Origin: BJGO01 sp039810885
Lineage (GTDB): Bacteria; Bacteroidota; Bacteroidia; Chitinophagales; UBA10324
Length of the DNA: 45,209 nt
Assembly (NCBI GenBank): GCA_039810885.1
Contig: JBDHXV010000023.1
Location: forward strand, 1 to 45,209
Direction: 5' to 3'
Made by a program: the position numbers and the translations under genes. The notes beneath the pieces were generated by a model that saw only the letters and a list, made by a program, of their open reading frames with translations, did no database searches and had not been told where the DNA came from. Below, piece after piece: positions 33,108-42,170 of this stretch (position 1 is the stretch's first letter; every line of letters begins with the position of its first letter).

Positions 33108-33833
33108 ATGACATTGAAAAAAATTGTAGGAATACATCAACCTAATTTTCTACCTTGGCTTGGATACTTTCACAAGATGGTGCGTTCTGACGAATTTGTG
33201 TTATTAGACAATGTACAATTTTCAAAAAATTCAATCGGGAACAGATCATACATCAAGCGGAAAGATGGATATGCCGCATACCTTACGGTTCCGGTTCGAT
33301 TGTCTAAACAATCTTTTAAAAACTATAATGAAACAGAAATAGACTTTGGCCCACGCTGGCCCGAGAAGGGATTGAATATCGTTAAAGATGCTTATCAAAA
33401 AGCCCCATTCTTTAAAACGATTTATCCGTTTGTTGCGGATATCTTTCAAAAACAGCATATTCACATCGCTGCTTTGAATATGGAGTTAATACAGTTTGTA
33501 AGAGATTACCTCGATATACACACACCAATGATTTTATCTTCAACCCTCAACCTTGGCGATGTCAATAAGAGTGATTTGGTTCTAGAAATTAATAAACAAA
33601 GGCATGCCACGACCTACCTATCTGGAGGCGGAGCAAGAGCCTATAATGATGAAAATAGTTTTAATGCGAATAACATCAATATTATCTATACGAAGTTTTC
33701 CATTGACGACATTTATAAAGCACCTGACGAAAACAAGGTGTTTGAGAATCTGAATGTTTTACACTTCATGTTTAATTATGAAAAGCCATTAATAAAAGAG
33801 TTGATATACTGCCCAACAACTACTGCTAATTAG
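33108..33833 (+). CDS. WbqC-like family protein
   Basis: 241 residues from ATG 33108; the open frame reaches back to 33075 inside the asparagine-synthase gene, but the family begins exactly at MTLKKIVGIHQPNFLPWLGYFHKM. WbqC-like proteins are frequent in O-antigen and glycan clusters; their reaction is not established, though a role in modifying or attaching an amino-acid or acyl group to a sugar has been suggested by context. Visible family features: IHQPNFLPWLGYFHKM, DEFVLLDNVQFSKNSIGNRSYIK and YLSGGGARAYND. As last gene of the six-gene glycan operon, it ends 100 bases before the NatA gene. Confidence 0.85.
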   Translation: MTLKKIVGIHQPNFLPWLGYFHKMVRSDEFVLLDNVQFSKNSIGNRSYIKRKDGYAAYLTVPVRLSKQSFKNYNETEIDFGPRWPEKGLNIVKDAYQKAPFFKTIYPFVADIFQKQHIHIAALNMELIQFVRDYLDIHTPMILSSTLNLGDVNKSDLVLEINKQRHATTYLSGGGARAYNDENSFNANNINIIYTKFSIDDIYKAPDENKVFENLNVLHFMFNYEKPLIKELIYCPTTTAN

Positions 33834-33933
33834 GCAGATAGGTGAATTCATTGATAAGACAACAGAAATCCTTAATGTAAATAATGCGTCAGGCATTGTA
33901 TTAATATTTATTTTCGCTGCTTCTTACAAATAT

Positions 33934-34839
33934 ATGCCTATACTCGAACTCAGCCATGTTGACAAACACTACGGAAAATATCATGCACTCAGGGATATTA
34001 ACCTAAGCATAGAACCACAATCTATTTTTGGATTACTAGGCCCCAACGGCGCCGGAAAAACCACCATGATAAGAATTATTACAGGAATTACAGCAGCAGA
34101 TAGTGGTACAGTAAGCTTTAATGGCAAGCCCTTTCAGCAACGTCACGCAGAAGAAATCGGCTATATGCCAGAAGAACGGGGGTTATATAAGAAGATGAAG
34201 GTTTGGGAACAACTGGTTTATCTGGCCCAATTAAAAGGGCTTAGTTCTCGTAATGCAAAAGACAGAGTATTTGCATGGATGGACAAAATGGAGATAAAAG
34301 ATTGGTGGAATAAGAAAATTGAAGAGCTCTCGAAGGGAATGAGCCAAAAAGTACAGTTTATTTCCACGGTAATTCACGAGCCCAAACTGATTATTCTTGA
34401 TGAACCATTCTCAGGACTTGATCCCGTGAACTCAGTAGTCATTCAAAACGAAATAGAAGCGTTACGGAAGAAAGGAGCGACCATTTTGTTCTCCACGCAT
34501 CGTATGGAGCAGGTTGAAGAAATATGCGAGAGTATCGCTTTAATTAATAAGGGGAGCATTATTTTAAACGGAAACGTTAAAGAAATCAAGCAACAATTTA
34601 AACAAGACCTGTTCGAGGTAGAATGTAAGGGAGTCCTCCCTCAGCTAAATGAGGAATACGTTGAAGTAGTTAGTCGTATTGAAAATAAAACGAATATTCG
34701 ACTAAAAAATGGAACAACATCGAAAGATTTATTAAAAATGCTGGTTCAATCAGATGCAGATGTTCTTGGATACAATGAAGTGCTCCCATCATTGAATGAA
34801 ATTTTTATTAAACAAGTAACGGAACAAACGCATGAATAA
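33934..34839 (+). CDS. ABC transporter ATP-binding protein, NatA-like
   Basis: A 301-residue ATPase. Walker A GPNGAGKTT (36-44), signature ELSKGMSQKVQF, Walker B LIILDEPFSGLDP and switch His in LFSTHRMEQ are complete. A C-terminal extension of about 80 residues (DUF4162 type) follows, characteristic of NatA and similar exporters. It overlaps the membrane partner natB-like gene by 8 bases, so the two form a transporter. Relatives export sodium, antibiotics or lipids; substrate not visible. The start ATG 33934 is the only good one; no Shine-Dalgarno sequence is seen. Confidence 0.9.
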   Translation: MPILELSHVDKHYGKYHALRDINLSIEPQSIFGLLGPNGAGKTTMIRIITGITAADSGTVSFNGKPFQQRHAEEIGYMPEERGLYKKMKVWEQLVYLAQLKGLSSRNAKDRVFAWMDKMEIKDWWNKKIEELSKGMSQKVQFISTVIHEPKLIILDEPFSGLDPVNSVVIQNEIEALRKKGATILFSTHRMEQVEEICESIALINKGSIILNGNVKEIKQQFKQDLFEVECKGVLPQLNEEYVEVVSRIENKTNIRLKNGTTSKDLLKMLVQSDADVLGYNEVLPSLNEIFIKQVTEQTHE

Positions 34840-36127
34840 GACTTGGCTCATTATTAAACGAGAATATATCACACGAGTAAGAAAAAAATTATTCTTGGTC
34901 ACGACCATCCTGGCTCCCGTGGGGATAGCACTCATCACCTTGCTCCCCTTATTTATGGCTAATGTTTCAACAGAAACAGTAAATATTGGAGTTATTGATA
35001 AAAGCAACTTATTCTATGAAAAACTGCAATCTTCAAACGGGCTCCATTTTGTATATCTGAACGAAGAATATGAACAAGCCAAAACAGGCTACCTTTCTGC
35101 GGGGCTGAATGGAATTCTATATATATCGCCCGACTTTAATATGTATGACGGTATCGGAGTAGAGTATTATTCAAAGGACCCCATGGGCCTGAAGGCGAAA
35201 TCTGCTATTGAAGATCAAATGTCAAAAATTACGAGAAACTTAAAACTGGCAAAAATTGATCTCACCCCCGAAATGATTGACCAGTTGAGTACAGATGTTC
35301 GGATTAAATCGATTGTAAGTAATGAACGGGGTACTCAAGAAGGAAACACAGCCATGGCTACTGCCATCGGCACCATAATGGGTTTTGTTATTTATATGGT
35401 GATGTTACTCTATGGCACTCAGGTGATGCGCGGTGTAATGGAAGAAAAGACCAATCGTATCGCAGAAGTGATGGTTTCCTCTGTAAAGCCTTTTCAACTG
35501 ATGCTCGGAAAAATTATCGGCATCGGCATGGTCGGTTTAACGCAATTCATTATCTGGATTATTCTTATCGCTCTGATACAAATGGGAGTAGGAGTCATGT
35601 ATGGCGAACAACTTGCGCAACTGCAAAATATTCCTGCCGGAACTGGAGGAGCACAAGCACAGGGCGTTCCCGAAATAGTTCAAGCAATGGGAAATATGAC
35701 GCAATTGCCCTGGGGATACATCATTAGTTCTTTCTTGTACTTCTTTACAGGGGGCTACTTACTCTATGCGGCACTGTTTGCTGCTGTAGGCTCGGCAACC
35801 GGAGAAGAAGCCGACCAATCGCTTACTTTAATTGTTACCCTGCCGGTAGTTATTTCTATAATGATCATGATAAATATAATGGAACAGCCTAACGGCACAT
35901 TGGCAATAGTATCTTCATTAATTCCGTTTACCGCACCTATTATTATGTGTGCTCGACTACCATTTCACCCACCGGCTTGGCAATTAATATTATCTATGAT
36001 TTCACTCGCCGCGGGCTTTCTGTTTACTACGTGGCTTGCCGGAAAAATTTATCGCGTAGGAATTTTAATGTATGGCAAAAAAGTAACGATAAAGGAATTG
36101 GGTAAGTGGTTATTTTACAAAGACTAA
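34832..36127 (+). CDS. ABC-2 type permease, NatB-like
   Basis: A 431-residue membrane component. Topology: one N-terminal helix (about 22-45, LFLVTTILAPVGIALITLLPLF), a long extracytoplasmic domain of about 130 residues, then five or six helices (about 175-420). VMRGVMEEKTNRIAEVMVSSVKPFQLMLGKIIGIG is the typical ABC-2 coupling segment of NatB relatives. Partner of the preceding ATPase (8-base overlap). It ends 3 bases before the glutaminyl-cyclase-like gene, so three genes may be cotranscribed. Function as an efflux system is inferred from family only. Confidence 0.88.
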   Translation: MNKTWLIIKREYITRVRKKLFLVTTILAPVGIALITLLPLFMANVSTETVNIGVIDKSNLFYEKLQSSNGLHFVYLNEEYEQAKTGYLSAGLNGILYISPDFNMYDGIGVEYYSKDPMGLKAKSAIEDQMSKITRNLKLAKIDLTPEMIDQLSTDVRIKSIVSNERGTQEGNTAMATAIGTIMGFVIYMVMLLYGTQVMRGVMEEKTNRIAEVMVSSVKPFQLMLGKIIGIGMVGLTQFIIWIILIALIQMGVGVMYGEQLAQLQNIPAGTGGAQAQGVPEIVQAMGNMTQLPWGYIISSFLYFFTGGYLLYAALFAAVGSATGEEADQSLTLIVTLPVVISIMIMINIMEQPNGTLAIVSSLIPFTAPIIMCARLPFHPPAWQLILSMISLAAGFLFTTWLAGKIYRVGILMYGKKVTIKELGKWLFYKD

Positions 36128-36130
36128 CCT

Positions 36131-37168
36131 ATGAAAAACAATATCGCCCGTGTTATTATTCTATTAGCCGGCTTGGCATTTGTCACGTTCCTGTTTATCG
36201 GCAATTGTAAGCGAGAGCATCTACATCAAACCGACTCAGAATCGAAAGAACCCAAATCAAGCAATAAAATATCGCTAAGGCCCGCACCGGATTTTAATGC
36301 AGACTCCGCTTTTGCATATACTATAAAACAAATTTCATTTGGCCCTAGAATTCCGGGCAGTAAAGAACATTATGCTTGTGGTCTATGGTTAACCGCCACA
36401 TTAAAACGATTTTCCGATACGCTTTATATACAGGAAGATAAAGTAAAAATTTATGATGGATCGGCCGTGCCTATGCGAAACATCATCGCAGTATTTAACC
36501 CTAAGGCACAGAAAAGGATTTTATTGTTTGCTCATTGGGATACGCGCCCTTATGCCGATCAAGATAAAAAAAACAACAAAGCAAAATTTGAAGGAGCCGA
36601 TGACGGCGCGGCATCTTCGGCTATACTCATAGAGATGGCCAGAGTGTTGGCTAAACAAAAGCCTGAAGTGGGAATTGACCTTGCCCTGTTTGATGTGGAA
36701 GATTATGGGGCACACAAAGACGATAAGAAACAAGAGGAGCAAGATACGTATGCACTCGGAACTCAGTTCTGGTGTCGTCATCCTCATACTAAGAACTATA
36801 AGGCTTATTATGGCGTATTGCTTGATATGTGCTCTGCCTATGGCGCGCAATTACGAATGGAAGGGCATAGTATGTTGTACGCCCCAAGTGTAGTGCAAAC
36901 GGTGTGGAATGTGGCGGCCACATTGGGCTACGGACAACTATTTGTTAACGAACGCGCACAAGCTATCATTGATGATCATTACTATGTTAATAAAATTGCA
37001 GGTATTCCGAGCATCGATCTCATCTGGTTAGACCAGAATACGGCTACAGGGTTTGCTCCACATTGGCATACAACAAATGATAATATTCGGATAATTGATA
37101 AAAATAATATGAAAGCAGTAGGGCAAACACTACTGACCGTGTTGTTCAATGAAAAGCCAACAACCTAA
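36131..37168 (+). CDS. M28-family zinc enzyme, glutaminyl-peptide cyclotransferase-like
   Basis: 345 residues with one N-terminal hydrophobic helix. The segment ending LFIGNC (Cys26) resembles a lipoprotein signal, though Asn before Cys is atypical, so it may instead be a signal anchor. The core matches glutaminyl cyclase more than aminopeptidase: HWDTRP (135-140), GADDGAAS (D157), DVEDYG (E190/D191), LLDM (D232), DDH at 281-283 followed by GIPSIDLI, and HWHTTND (H313). These parallel zinc ligands and catalytic acids of mammalian glutaminyl cyclase. It would turn N-terminal Gln of exported proteins into pyroglutamate. It follows the NatB-like gene by 3 bases and overlaps the convergent acpH-like gene by 4. 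An M28 aminopeptidase is the alternative. Confidence 0.72.
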   Translation: MKNNIARVIILLAGLAFVTFLFIGNCKREHLHQTDSESKEPKSSNKISLRPAPDFNADSAFAYTIKQISFGPRIPGSKEHYACGLWLTATLKRFSDTLYIQEDKVKIYDGSAVPMRNIIAVFNPKAQKRILLFAHWDTRPYADQDKKNNKAKFEGADDGAASSAILIEMARVLAKQKPEVGIDLALFDVEDYGAHKDDKKQEEQDTYALGTQFWCRHPHTKNYKAYYGVLLDMCSAYGAQLRMEGHSMLYAPSVVQTVWNVAATLGYGQLFVNERAQAIIDDHYYVNKIAGIPSIDLIWLDQNTATGFAPHWHTTNDNIRIIDKNNMKAVGQTLLTVLFNEKPTT

Positions 37169-37758
37169 TCTAAGAGAACCTCAAATTGACGAGCGCTTAA
37201 TTCATCTTTTAGTCCCTTGAAGAAAACAGAAAACTGTGCATCGAAGAAAGACTGATGATGAAGATAGACGCTCATTGCTTCTTCCAGATTGTTTTCAAAG
37301 CTCAGGCGGCGGCTCATATTCTTTAGAGTGGTACGTACCCCACTTTCGTTTACATAACCTGCAATCCAATTGTTACGCTTCATATAATGAAAAACAGAAG
37401 CACTCGACGAATTCATGAATTTAATTTGAGTATCTAAGATGGAATAGCAAGAAGCGGAGAATTCGGGTAGAGACAAAGGACTGTATGTAAAGAAGTTCTT
37501 TGCCAATATGTGATCATACAAAATATCAATTGCAATACCGGAGAGCTTGCCTGTGCTTGGCCTCAACAATGCTCTGCAAGCGGCAGAAACAGCATGGGTG
37601 TCTGTATATTCATCAATGAAACGATGCATCAGAATGCCGCGAGCAATAGCTTCCGGATAGTCACGATACTTCTTTCCTTTTACAAAGTCGGCAATAAAAT
37701 TCCCCGTTAGTAAATCTTTATCGGGGTATGATAAAATAAAATGTCCGAGATAGTTCAC
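37165..37758 (-). CDS. Acyl carrier protein phosphodiesterase-like (AcpH family)
   Basis: 197 residues. The start MNYLGHFILSYPDKDLLTGNFIADFVKG, with GILMHRFIDEYTDTH and AIDILYDHILAKNF, matches the ACP phosphodiesterase family, an HD-like all-helical metal enzyme that removes the phosphopantetheine arm from ACP. The His/Asp residues expected for the metal site (H6, D25 and the HRFIDEYTDTH cluster, DILYDH) are present. It is the last of three leftward genes, 17 bases after the 430-residue amidohydrolase-like gene, and its end overlaps the convergent M28 gene by 4 bases. Confidence 0.85.
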   Translation of the reverse strand: MNYLGHFILSYPDKDLLTGNFIADFVKGKKYRDYPEAIARGILMHRFIDEYTDTHAVSAACRALLRPSTGKLSGIAIDILYDHILAKNFFTYSPLSLPEFSASCYSILDTQIKFMNSSSASVFHYMKRNNWIAGYVNESGVRTTLKNMSRRLSFENNLEEAMSVYLHHQSFFDAQFSVFFKGLKDELSARQFEVLLD

Positions 37759-37775
37759 AACGCAGCAGGATGTTC

Positions 37776-39068
37776 TTATTTATTCAAGCCATATTTAGTC
37801 ATATAAATCTTATATAATTCTTTTTGCTTATTGTTCAGGTCAACGCTTCGACCTTGTATGAATGCATAGATGACCTTATTACTTTTTATGTCGAGAATAT
37901 CTCCATCTGAAACCACGATATTGGCATCTTTTCCGGTCTCAAGTGTACCGGTCACCTGCTCGATGCCTAAGATACGTGCTGCATTTAACGTAACCGACTT
38001 TAGGGCATTTTCCTCACTTAACCCGTACGCTACAGGTTCCGAAGCATTAAACGGCAAGTTGCGTTCTTGCCAAAACAAATCTAAACTGTTACAATAAAGA
38101 ACATTTGAAGTTTCTAATAAGTAAGGAGTCTTATAGCAAATATCATAATCACTGTCAGGCGAAGGAGGTAATGATTGATTGCGATTTAATATCACAGGAA
38201 TATTTTTTTCCTTAAGCAAGGGAATACATTTCCATGCCTCTTGTCCGCCAACGATTACAGCTTTAAGATGAAAATCTTGAGCAAATAAAACGGCAGCTTG
38301 AATTTCGGCGGCTAACTGAGCATGAATATATAATGATTTTGTTTGGTTGAATAAGCCGCACATTGCTTCCGATTGAATATCTTTTTTTAGATGCGAAACA
38401 GAACAATATGCCTGAGCATCTTGAAAATACTTTTTTATTACATCAATATCACTATAGTACGAAGTGCTTTTAGACATACTGCCATTTCCGTTAACATCGA
38501 TTTGATACCGGAAATACGATGGCCAGTTTAAATGAATTCCTTCATCTGTTTTATAAGCAGCATCTTCCCAATTCCACGCATCTAACTGCACTATGCTGGA
38601 TTGTCCGCTGATGATGCCTCCTTGCGGAACAACCTGCGCTAACAACACCCCATTGCTGCGTGTCGTGGGAATAATCTTTGAATCTGTATTGTAAGCTATC
38701 AATGCGCGCACACACGGGTTAAATTGCCCTACTTCAAAAAAGTCATTCGTTGAACGGGCTAATTCAATCTCGCTCAGTCCCAGGGAGGAGTTTGCGGTAA
38801 TTAACCCGGGGTAAATCTCTTTTCCATAGACATCAATTACCTTGGCATGGCTTAAATCAAGGCGCATGGTTGTGGCATCCCCAATGAAAACAATCTTTCC
38901 GTTTTCAAAACCAAGGGCGCTATTTTCAATAACCTGCCCGTTGCCGATATGTGCCCGCCCATTCATTAACACAATAAGTGAGTCTTGTTTTTTTCCGGGC
39001 ACTTGCATTTGTGCAAACACAAGGGGGCTATACAATAATAGAAACAGGAAGTAGTAATTTTTTTTCAT
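37776..39068 (-). CDS. Exported amidohydrolase-like protein lacking the metal motif
   Basis: A 430-residue secreted protein (signal MKKNYYFLFLLLYSPLVFA|Q, cleavage 19/20). The amidohydrolase composite fold is visible: an N-terminal beta-sandwich part (LIVLMNGRAHIGNGQVIENSAL), a barrel, and the late ENALKSVTLNAARILGIEQVTGTLETGKDANIVVSDG signature. But where active enzymes have PGLIDxHxH, it reads YPGLITANSSLGLSE, so the HxH metal pair is missing. No substitute His cluster was found, which suggests a non-catalytic or structurally specialised relative. It lies 6 bases after the 1002-residue amidohydrolase and probably forms a complex with it, as in other Bacteroidota where such pairs adjoin. Confidence 0.8.
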   Translation of the reverse strand: MKKNYYFLFLLLYSPLVFAQMQVPGKKQDSLIVLMNGRAHIGNGQVIENSALGFENGKIVFIGDATTMRLDLSHAKVIDVYGKEIYPGLITANSSLGLSEIELARSTNDFFEVGQFNPCVRALIAYNTDSKIIPTTRSNGVLLAQVVPQGGIISGQSSIVQLDAWNWEDAAYKTDEGIHLNWPSYFRYQIDVNGNGSMSKSTSYYSDIDVIKKYFQDAQAYCSVSHLKKDIQSEAMCGLFNQTKSLYIHAQLAAEIQAAVLFAQDFHLKAVIVGGQEAWKCIPLLKEKNIPVILNRNQSLPPSPDSDYDICYKTPYLLETSNVLYCNSLDLFWQERNLPFNASEPVAYGLSEENALKSVTLNAARILGIEQVTGTLETGKDANIVVSDGDILDIKSNKVIYAFIQGRSVDLNNKQKELYKIYMTKYGLNK

Positions 39069-39074
39069 ATTGAA

Positions 39075-42000
39075 TTATTTTACAAAATCGCCTTCTGTAT
39101 CGCAGTGATAAGGGGAATTGATTTCTAAGTTGATCATTTGTGTTTGTGCGCCGCTATGCTTTGCTTCTGCCATCAGATTGAGTATTCTACTTTTTTCGTT
39201 AAGTATGTAATTTTCTTTTTTTTCGTTCTCCTCTAAACTGAAATAGCAGATGCCGTCAACATAGGTTTGTTCGCATCGGGAATACATACTCAACGGATTG
39301 CCCGACCATAAAACAATATCGGCATCCTTCCCTGGTTTAATGCTGCCGGTAAATGAATCAATATGTAGCAGCTTAGCCGGATTAAGCGTAACTAACTTCC
39401 ATGCATCTTCCTCGCTCAACCCTCCATACATTACTGCCTTTGCCGCTTCCTGGTTCAGGCGGCGAGCCATCTCAGCATCATCAGAATTAAATGCGGTAAT
39501 AATGCCCATCTTGCTAAGGAGCGCCCCATTATAGGGAATGGCATCAACGACCTCGTATTTATAAGCCCACCAATCGCTAAAAGTAGAAGCTCCTGCCCCG
39601 TGCTTTTTCAATTTGTCCGCAACTTTATACCCCTCAAGGATGTGAGTAAATGTATTTAAGGTAAACCCGAATGTATCGGCAACGTGCATTAACATATTAA
39701 TTTCACTTTGCACATAACTATGACAGGTTATAAAACGCTGCTTGTTCAAAACTTCCACAAGAGCGTCCAGTTCTAAATCACGACGCGGAGGTACGCTGCC
39801 CGATTTTATTTTTGCATCGAGTTTGTTATACTCGACCCATTGTTCCTGATAAATCTTTGCAAGGTTGAAAGCATCCATTAACGTTTGCTCCACGCCCATT
39901 CGGGTTTGAGGGAATCGAAAGCGATTATTGTCTCCCCAGTTGGATTGTTTTACATTCTCTCCTAATGCAAACTTGATAAACCCGGGCCAACCGGCAAATT
40001 TCATTTGCTCTGCGCTAAGCCCCCAGCGTAGTTTAATCAGTTGGGTTTGTCCACCGATTACGTTGGCAGAACCGTGTAACAGATGCGAAGTAGTAACCCC
40101 TCCGGCCAATTGCCAATAAATATGAATATCATTTGGGACCAATACATCGCCTATGCGCACTTCGGAAGTTACACTTTGAGTGCCTTCATTTACCCCGTTA
40201 TAGATCGCAATATGTGAATGTTCATCAATAATTCCCGAGGTCAGATGCTTACCTGTGCCATCAATAATAAGCGCATCCGAGGCGGTCAGATTTTTCCCTA
40301 TTGAGCTGATTTTTCCATTGCTGATGAGCACATCGGTATTGCGTAAGATCCCGTCTTTTTCATTGGTCCATACCGTAACGTTTTTAAATAATACGGGGTG
40401 GGGTTTGGGCACGGTGTCGAACCCGAACGATTGAAAAGGATGCAATAAGGAGGGGATAGGCGGCAGTACAGAATTTGTGGTTGTATCTTCTTGAATATCT
40501 TCTTTTATCAGGGTAGCTCCCCACATGTAATCGGCACCATACCCTGAACCTGGGAACCCTTTCATTGTATCGTTTTCAACATAGCCGATTAAAATGTGTG
40601 TAGGTTCTTTACTGTCCTTATCTAAAGAATAAGAGAGCGTGATGTTGGGCTTATTGTAAGAAATAGTAACAGGGATTTTTTCTTTTAAGAATATAAGATC
40701 TCCATAACAACTTCCTCCTTGATAATATATTCTTAAATCAAACGGGGCCATCTTATTTACGATTAATCGATACTCTCCGGGCTTAATATCGTTAAGAGTT
40801 TTTTGAACACGATACGATCTCCCTTGAATGGTGTGTGATATGATTTTTGCTCCCGCAGAAAAAATGGATTTACTGCTAATAAAAAAATTTGCAGGCATAT
40901 CTTTTTGTAACGAACCTGCAAGGTTGGTGATATTTAACCGCATGGCGGGTTCATATAATAACGACTTCAAAGCTTGCTCCTCGGGAAGTCCCATTTTAAC
41001 GGCTTTTCGTAAGTTGTCCCAAAATTCTTTTTCATTCTTACACCCTGATGAGGTCAATACAAATGGAACTTTTTTCTCATATAGGATGCGAGCATTAAAT
41101 GGGGCCAACTCCCAATGTTTGAGATTAACTAATGGAATGTATGAGGCATCCATGGCATTATCGACATCATAAGGCAATGGAAAATTCAGGGGTATGATAA
41201 CGCATGCATCTGCTTTTTTGATATCATCTGCAATTTGATACTCTGCGCCATTTCCTTTTATAAGCATGGTGAGTTTAAATTCATCTGCAATCTTTTTTAC
41301 ACGAAGAATATCATACACATCAGTAGCTTCAAAAATAATTGGCAGTAAGGTATTTTGATTGAGTGCTTGAAGTGACAAATTGGTTTCCTGCTTAAATCCA
41401 CCGCTTTGATACCACTTCGCATCATACATTGTTTGGCGTAAAAGAGCAATGGATCCCATCATAGATGAAGGGTAATCTTGTATGCTGCTGCCTTTTAGAA
41501 ACGACCACGCTTGTGAAACAATCGGCTTCATCAATAAAGTGTTTTCCCGCTCATTACCACAAGCGATTAAGGTTGTAGTGCCGCGCATAAGCCCATCTTG
41601 AAGCTGCGATACGCTAAGTCCAAATCCCATAGCACGCAACATCTCTGCTTTTGTTGTATCAACTTGAAACCAATCGGATGCATTGATTTCCGGATGGATG
41701 GCTTCATTCCAAGAATAAGCTCCCGGCTTTTCAGACAGAAATTGCGGAGCATCATTCTTTTTATTTCTCTTTTGGGGAGCTGTTATTCCATAATTACTAA
41801 ATGCATCTATGAAAGATGGATAGATCCATGCCCCCTTTAAATCGTCTATAACGCAGTTTTTAGGTAATACCACACCAGGCCCTACAGCAACAACTTTATT
41901 TCCTAAAATAAGCAAGGTTGCATCGGTTAGTAGTTGCTTATAGCTGACTTGGATGTTAGCGTGAATATAAGCATGATAGGTCTGCGGATCAGTAGGGATA

Positions 42001-42083
42001 TAATTCGACGGGAATGTGGTTTGTGCAAATAGGCCTTGAATCATCAGAATAAACGTAATGCACCCGCGAAGTAAAAATTTCAT
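39075..42083 (-). CDS. Exported two-module amidohydrolase (1002 residues)
   Basis: A secreted protein (signal MKFLLRGC...QGLFA|Q, cleavage 20/21) with two amidohydrolase modules. Module 1 (about 35-435) has the fold signature EEQALKSLLYEPAMRLNI but reads YPSFIDAFSNYGI at the metal motif, so it lacks HxH. A beta-rich middle region (about 450-570) follows. Module 2 (about 580-970) is intact: H622-S-H624 in IIDEHSHIA, later ITCHSYVQSE, NTFTHILEGYK and AFNSDDAEM, plus EEDAWKLVTLNPAKLLHIDSFTGSIKPGKDADIVLW. Such enzymes hydrolyse cyclic amides, peptides or related bonds; the substrate is unknown. It leads a three-gene leftward operon (1002-, 430- and 197-residue products), with 6 bases before the next gene. 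Confidence 0.85.
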   Translation of the reverse strand: MKFLLRGCITFILMIQGLFAQTTFPSNYIPTDPQTYHAYIHANIQVSYKQLLTDATLLILGNKVVAVGPGVVLPKNCVIDDLKGAWIYPSFIDAFSNYGITAPQKRNKKNDAPQFLSEKPGAYSWNEAIHPEINASDWFQVDTTKAEMLRAMGFGLSVSQLQDGLMRGTTTLIACGNERENTLLMKPIVSQAWSFLKGSSIQDYPSSMMGSIALLRQTMYDAKWYQSGGFKQETNLSLQALNQNTLLPIIFEATDVYDILRVKKIADEFKLTMLIKGNGAEYQIADDIKKADACVIIPLNFPLPYDVDNAMDASYIPLVNLKHWELAPFNARILYEKKVPFVLTSSGCKNEKEFWDNLRKAVKMGLPEEQALKSLLYEPAMRLNITNLAGSLQKDMPANFFISSKSIFSAGAKIISHTIQGRSYRVQKTLNDIKPGEYRLIVNKMAPFDLRIYYQGGSCYGDLIFLKEKIPVTISYNKPNITLSYSLDKDSKEPTHILIGYVENDTMKGFPGSGYGADYMWGATLIKEDIQEDTTTNSVLPPIPSLLHPFQSFGFDTVPKPHPVLFKNVTVWTNEKDGILRNTDVLISNGKISSIGKNLTASDALIIDGTGKHLTSGIIDEHSHIAIYNGVNEGTQSVTSEVRIGDVLVPNDIHIYWQLAGGVTTSHLLHGSANVIGGQTQLIKLRWGLSAEQMKFAGWPGFIKFALGENVKQSNWGDNNRFRFPQTRMGVEQTLMDAFNLAKIYQEQWVEYNKLDAKIKSGSVPPRRDLELDALVEVLNKQRFITCHSYVQSEINMLMHVADTFGFTLNTFTHILEGYKVADKLKKHGAGASTFSDWWAYKYEVVDAIPYNGALLSKMGIITAFNSDDAEMARRLNQEAAKAVMYGGLSEEDAWKLVTLNPAKLLHIDSFTGSIKPGKDADIVLWSGNPLSMYSRCEQTYVDGICYFSLEENEKKENYILNEKSRILNLMAEAKHSGAQTQMINLEINSPYHCDTEGDFVK

Positions 42084-42136
42084 AGCATACTTAATTTAGA
42101 CACCTAAAATAAAGAGAAATCCTAACGAGCATATTT

Positions 42137-42164
42137 TATCTTTGACCATGCAATAAAACAGGAG
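42137..42164 (+). promoter_or_regulatory. -7 element and ribosome-binding site of the alpha/beta hydrolase gene
   Basis: TATCTTTG at 42137-42144 is an exact TAnnTTTG match, although no TTG stands 19-21 bases upstream. AGGAG at 42160-42164 lies 6 bases before the ATG at 42171, one of the few clear Shine-Dalgarno sequences in the window. Confidence 0.45.
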
Positions 42165-42170
42165 ATTCAG

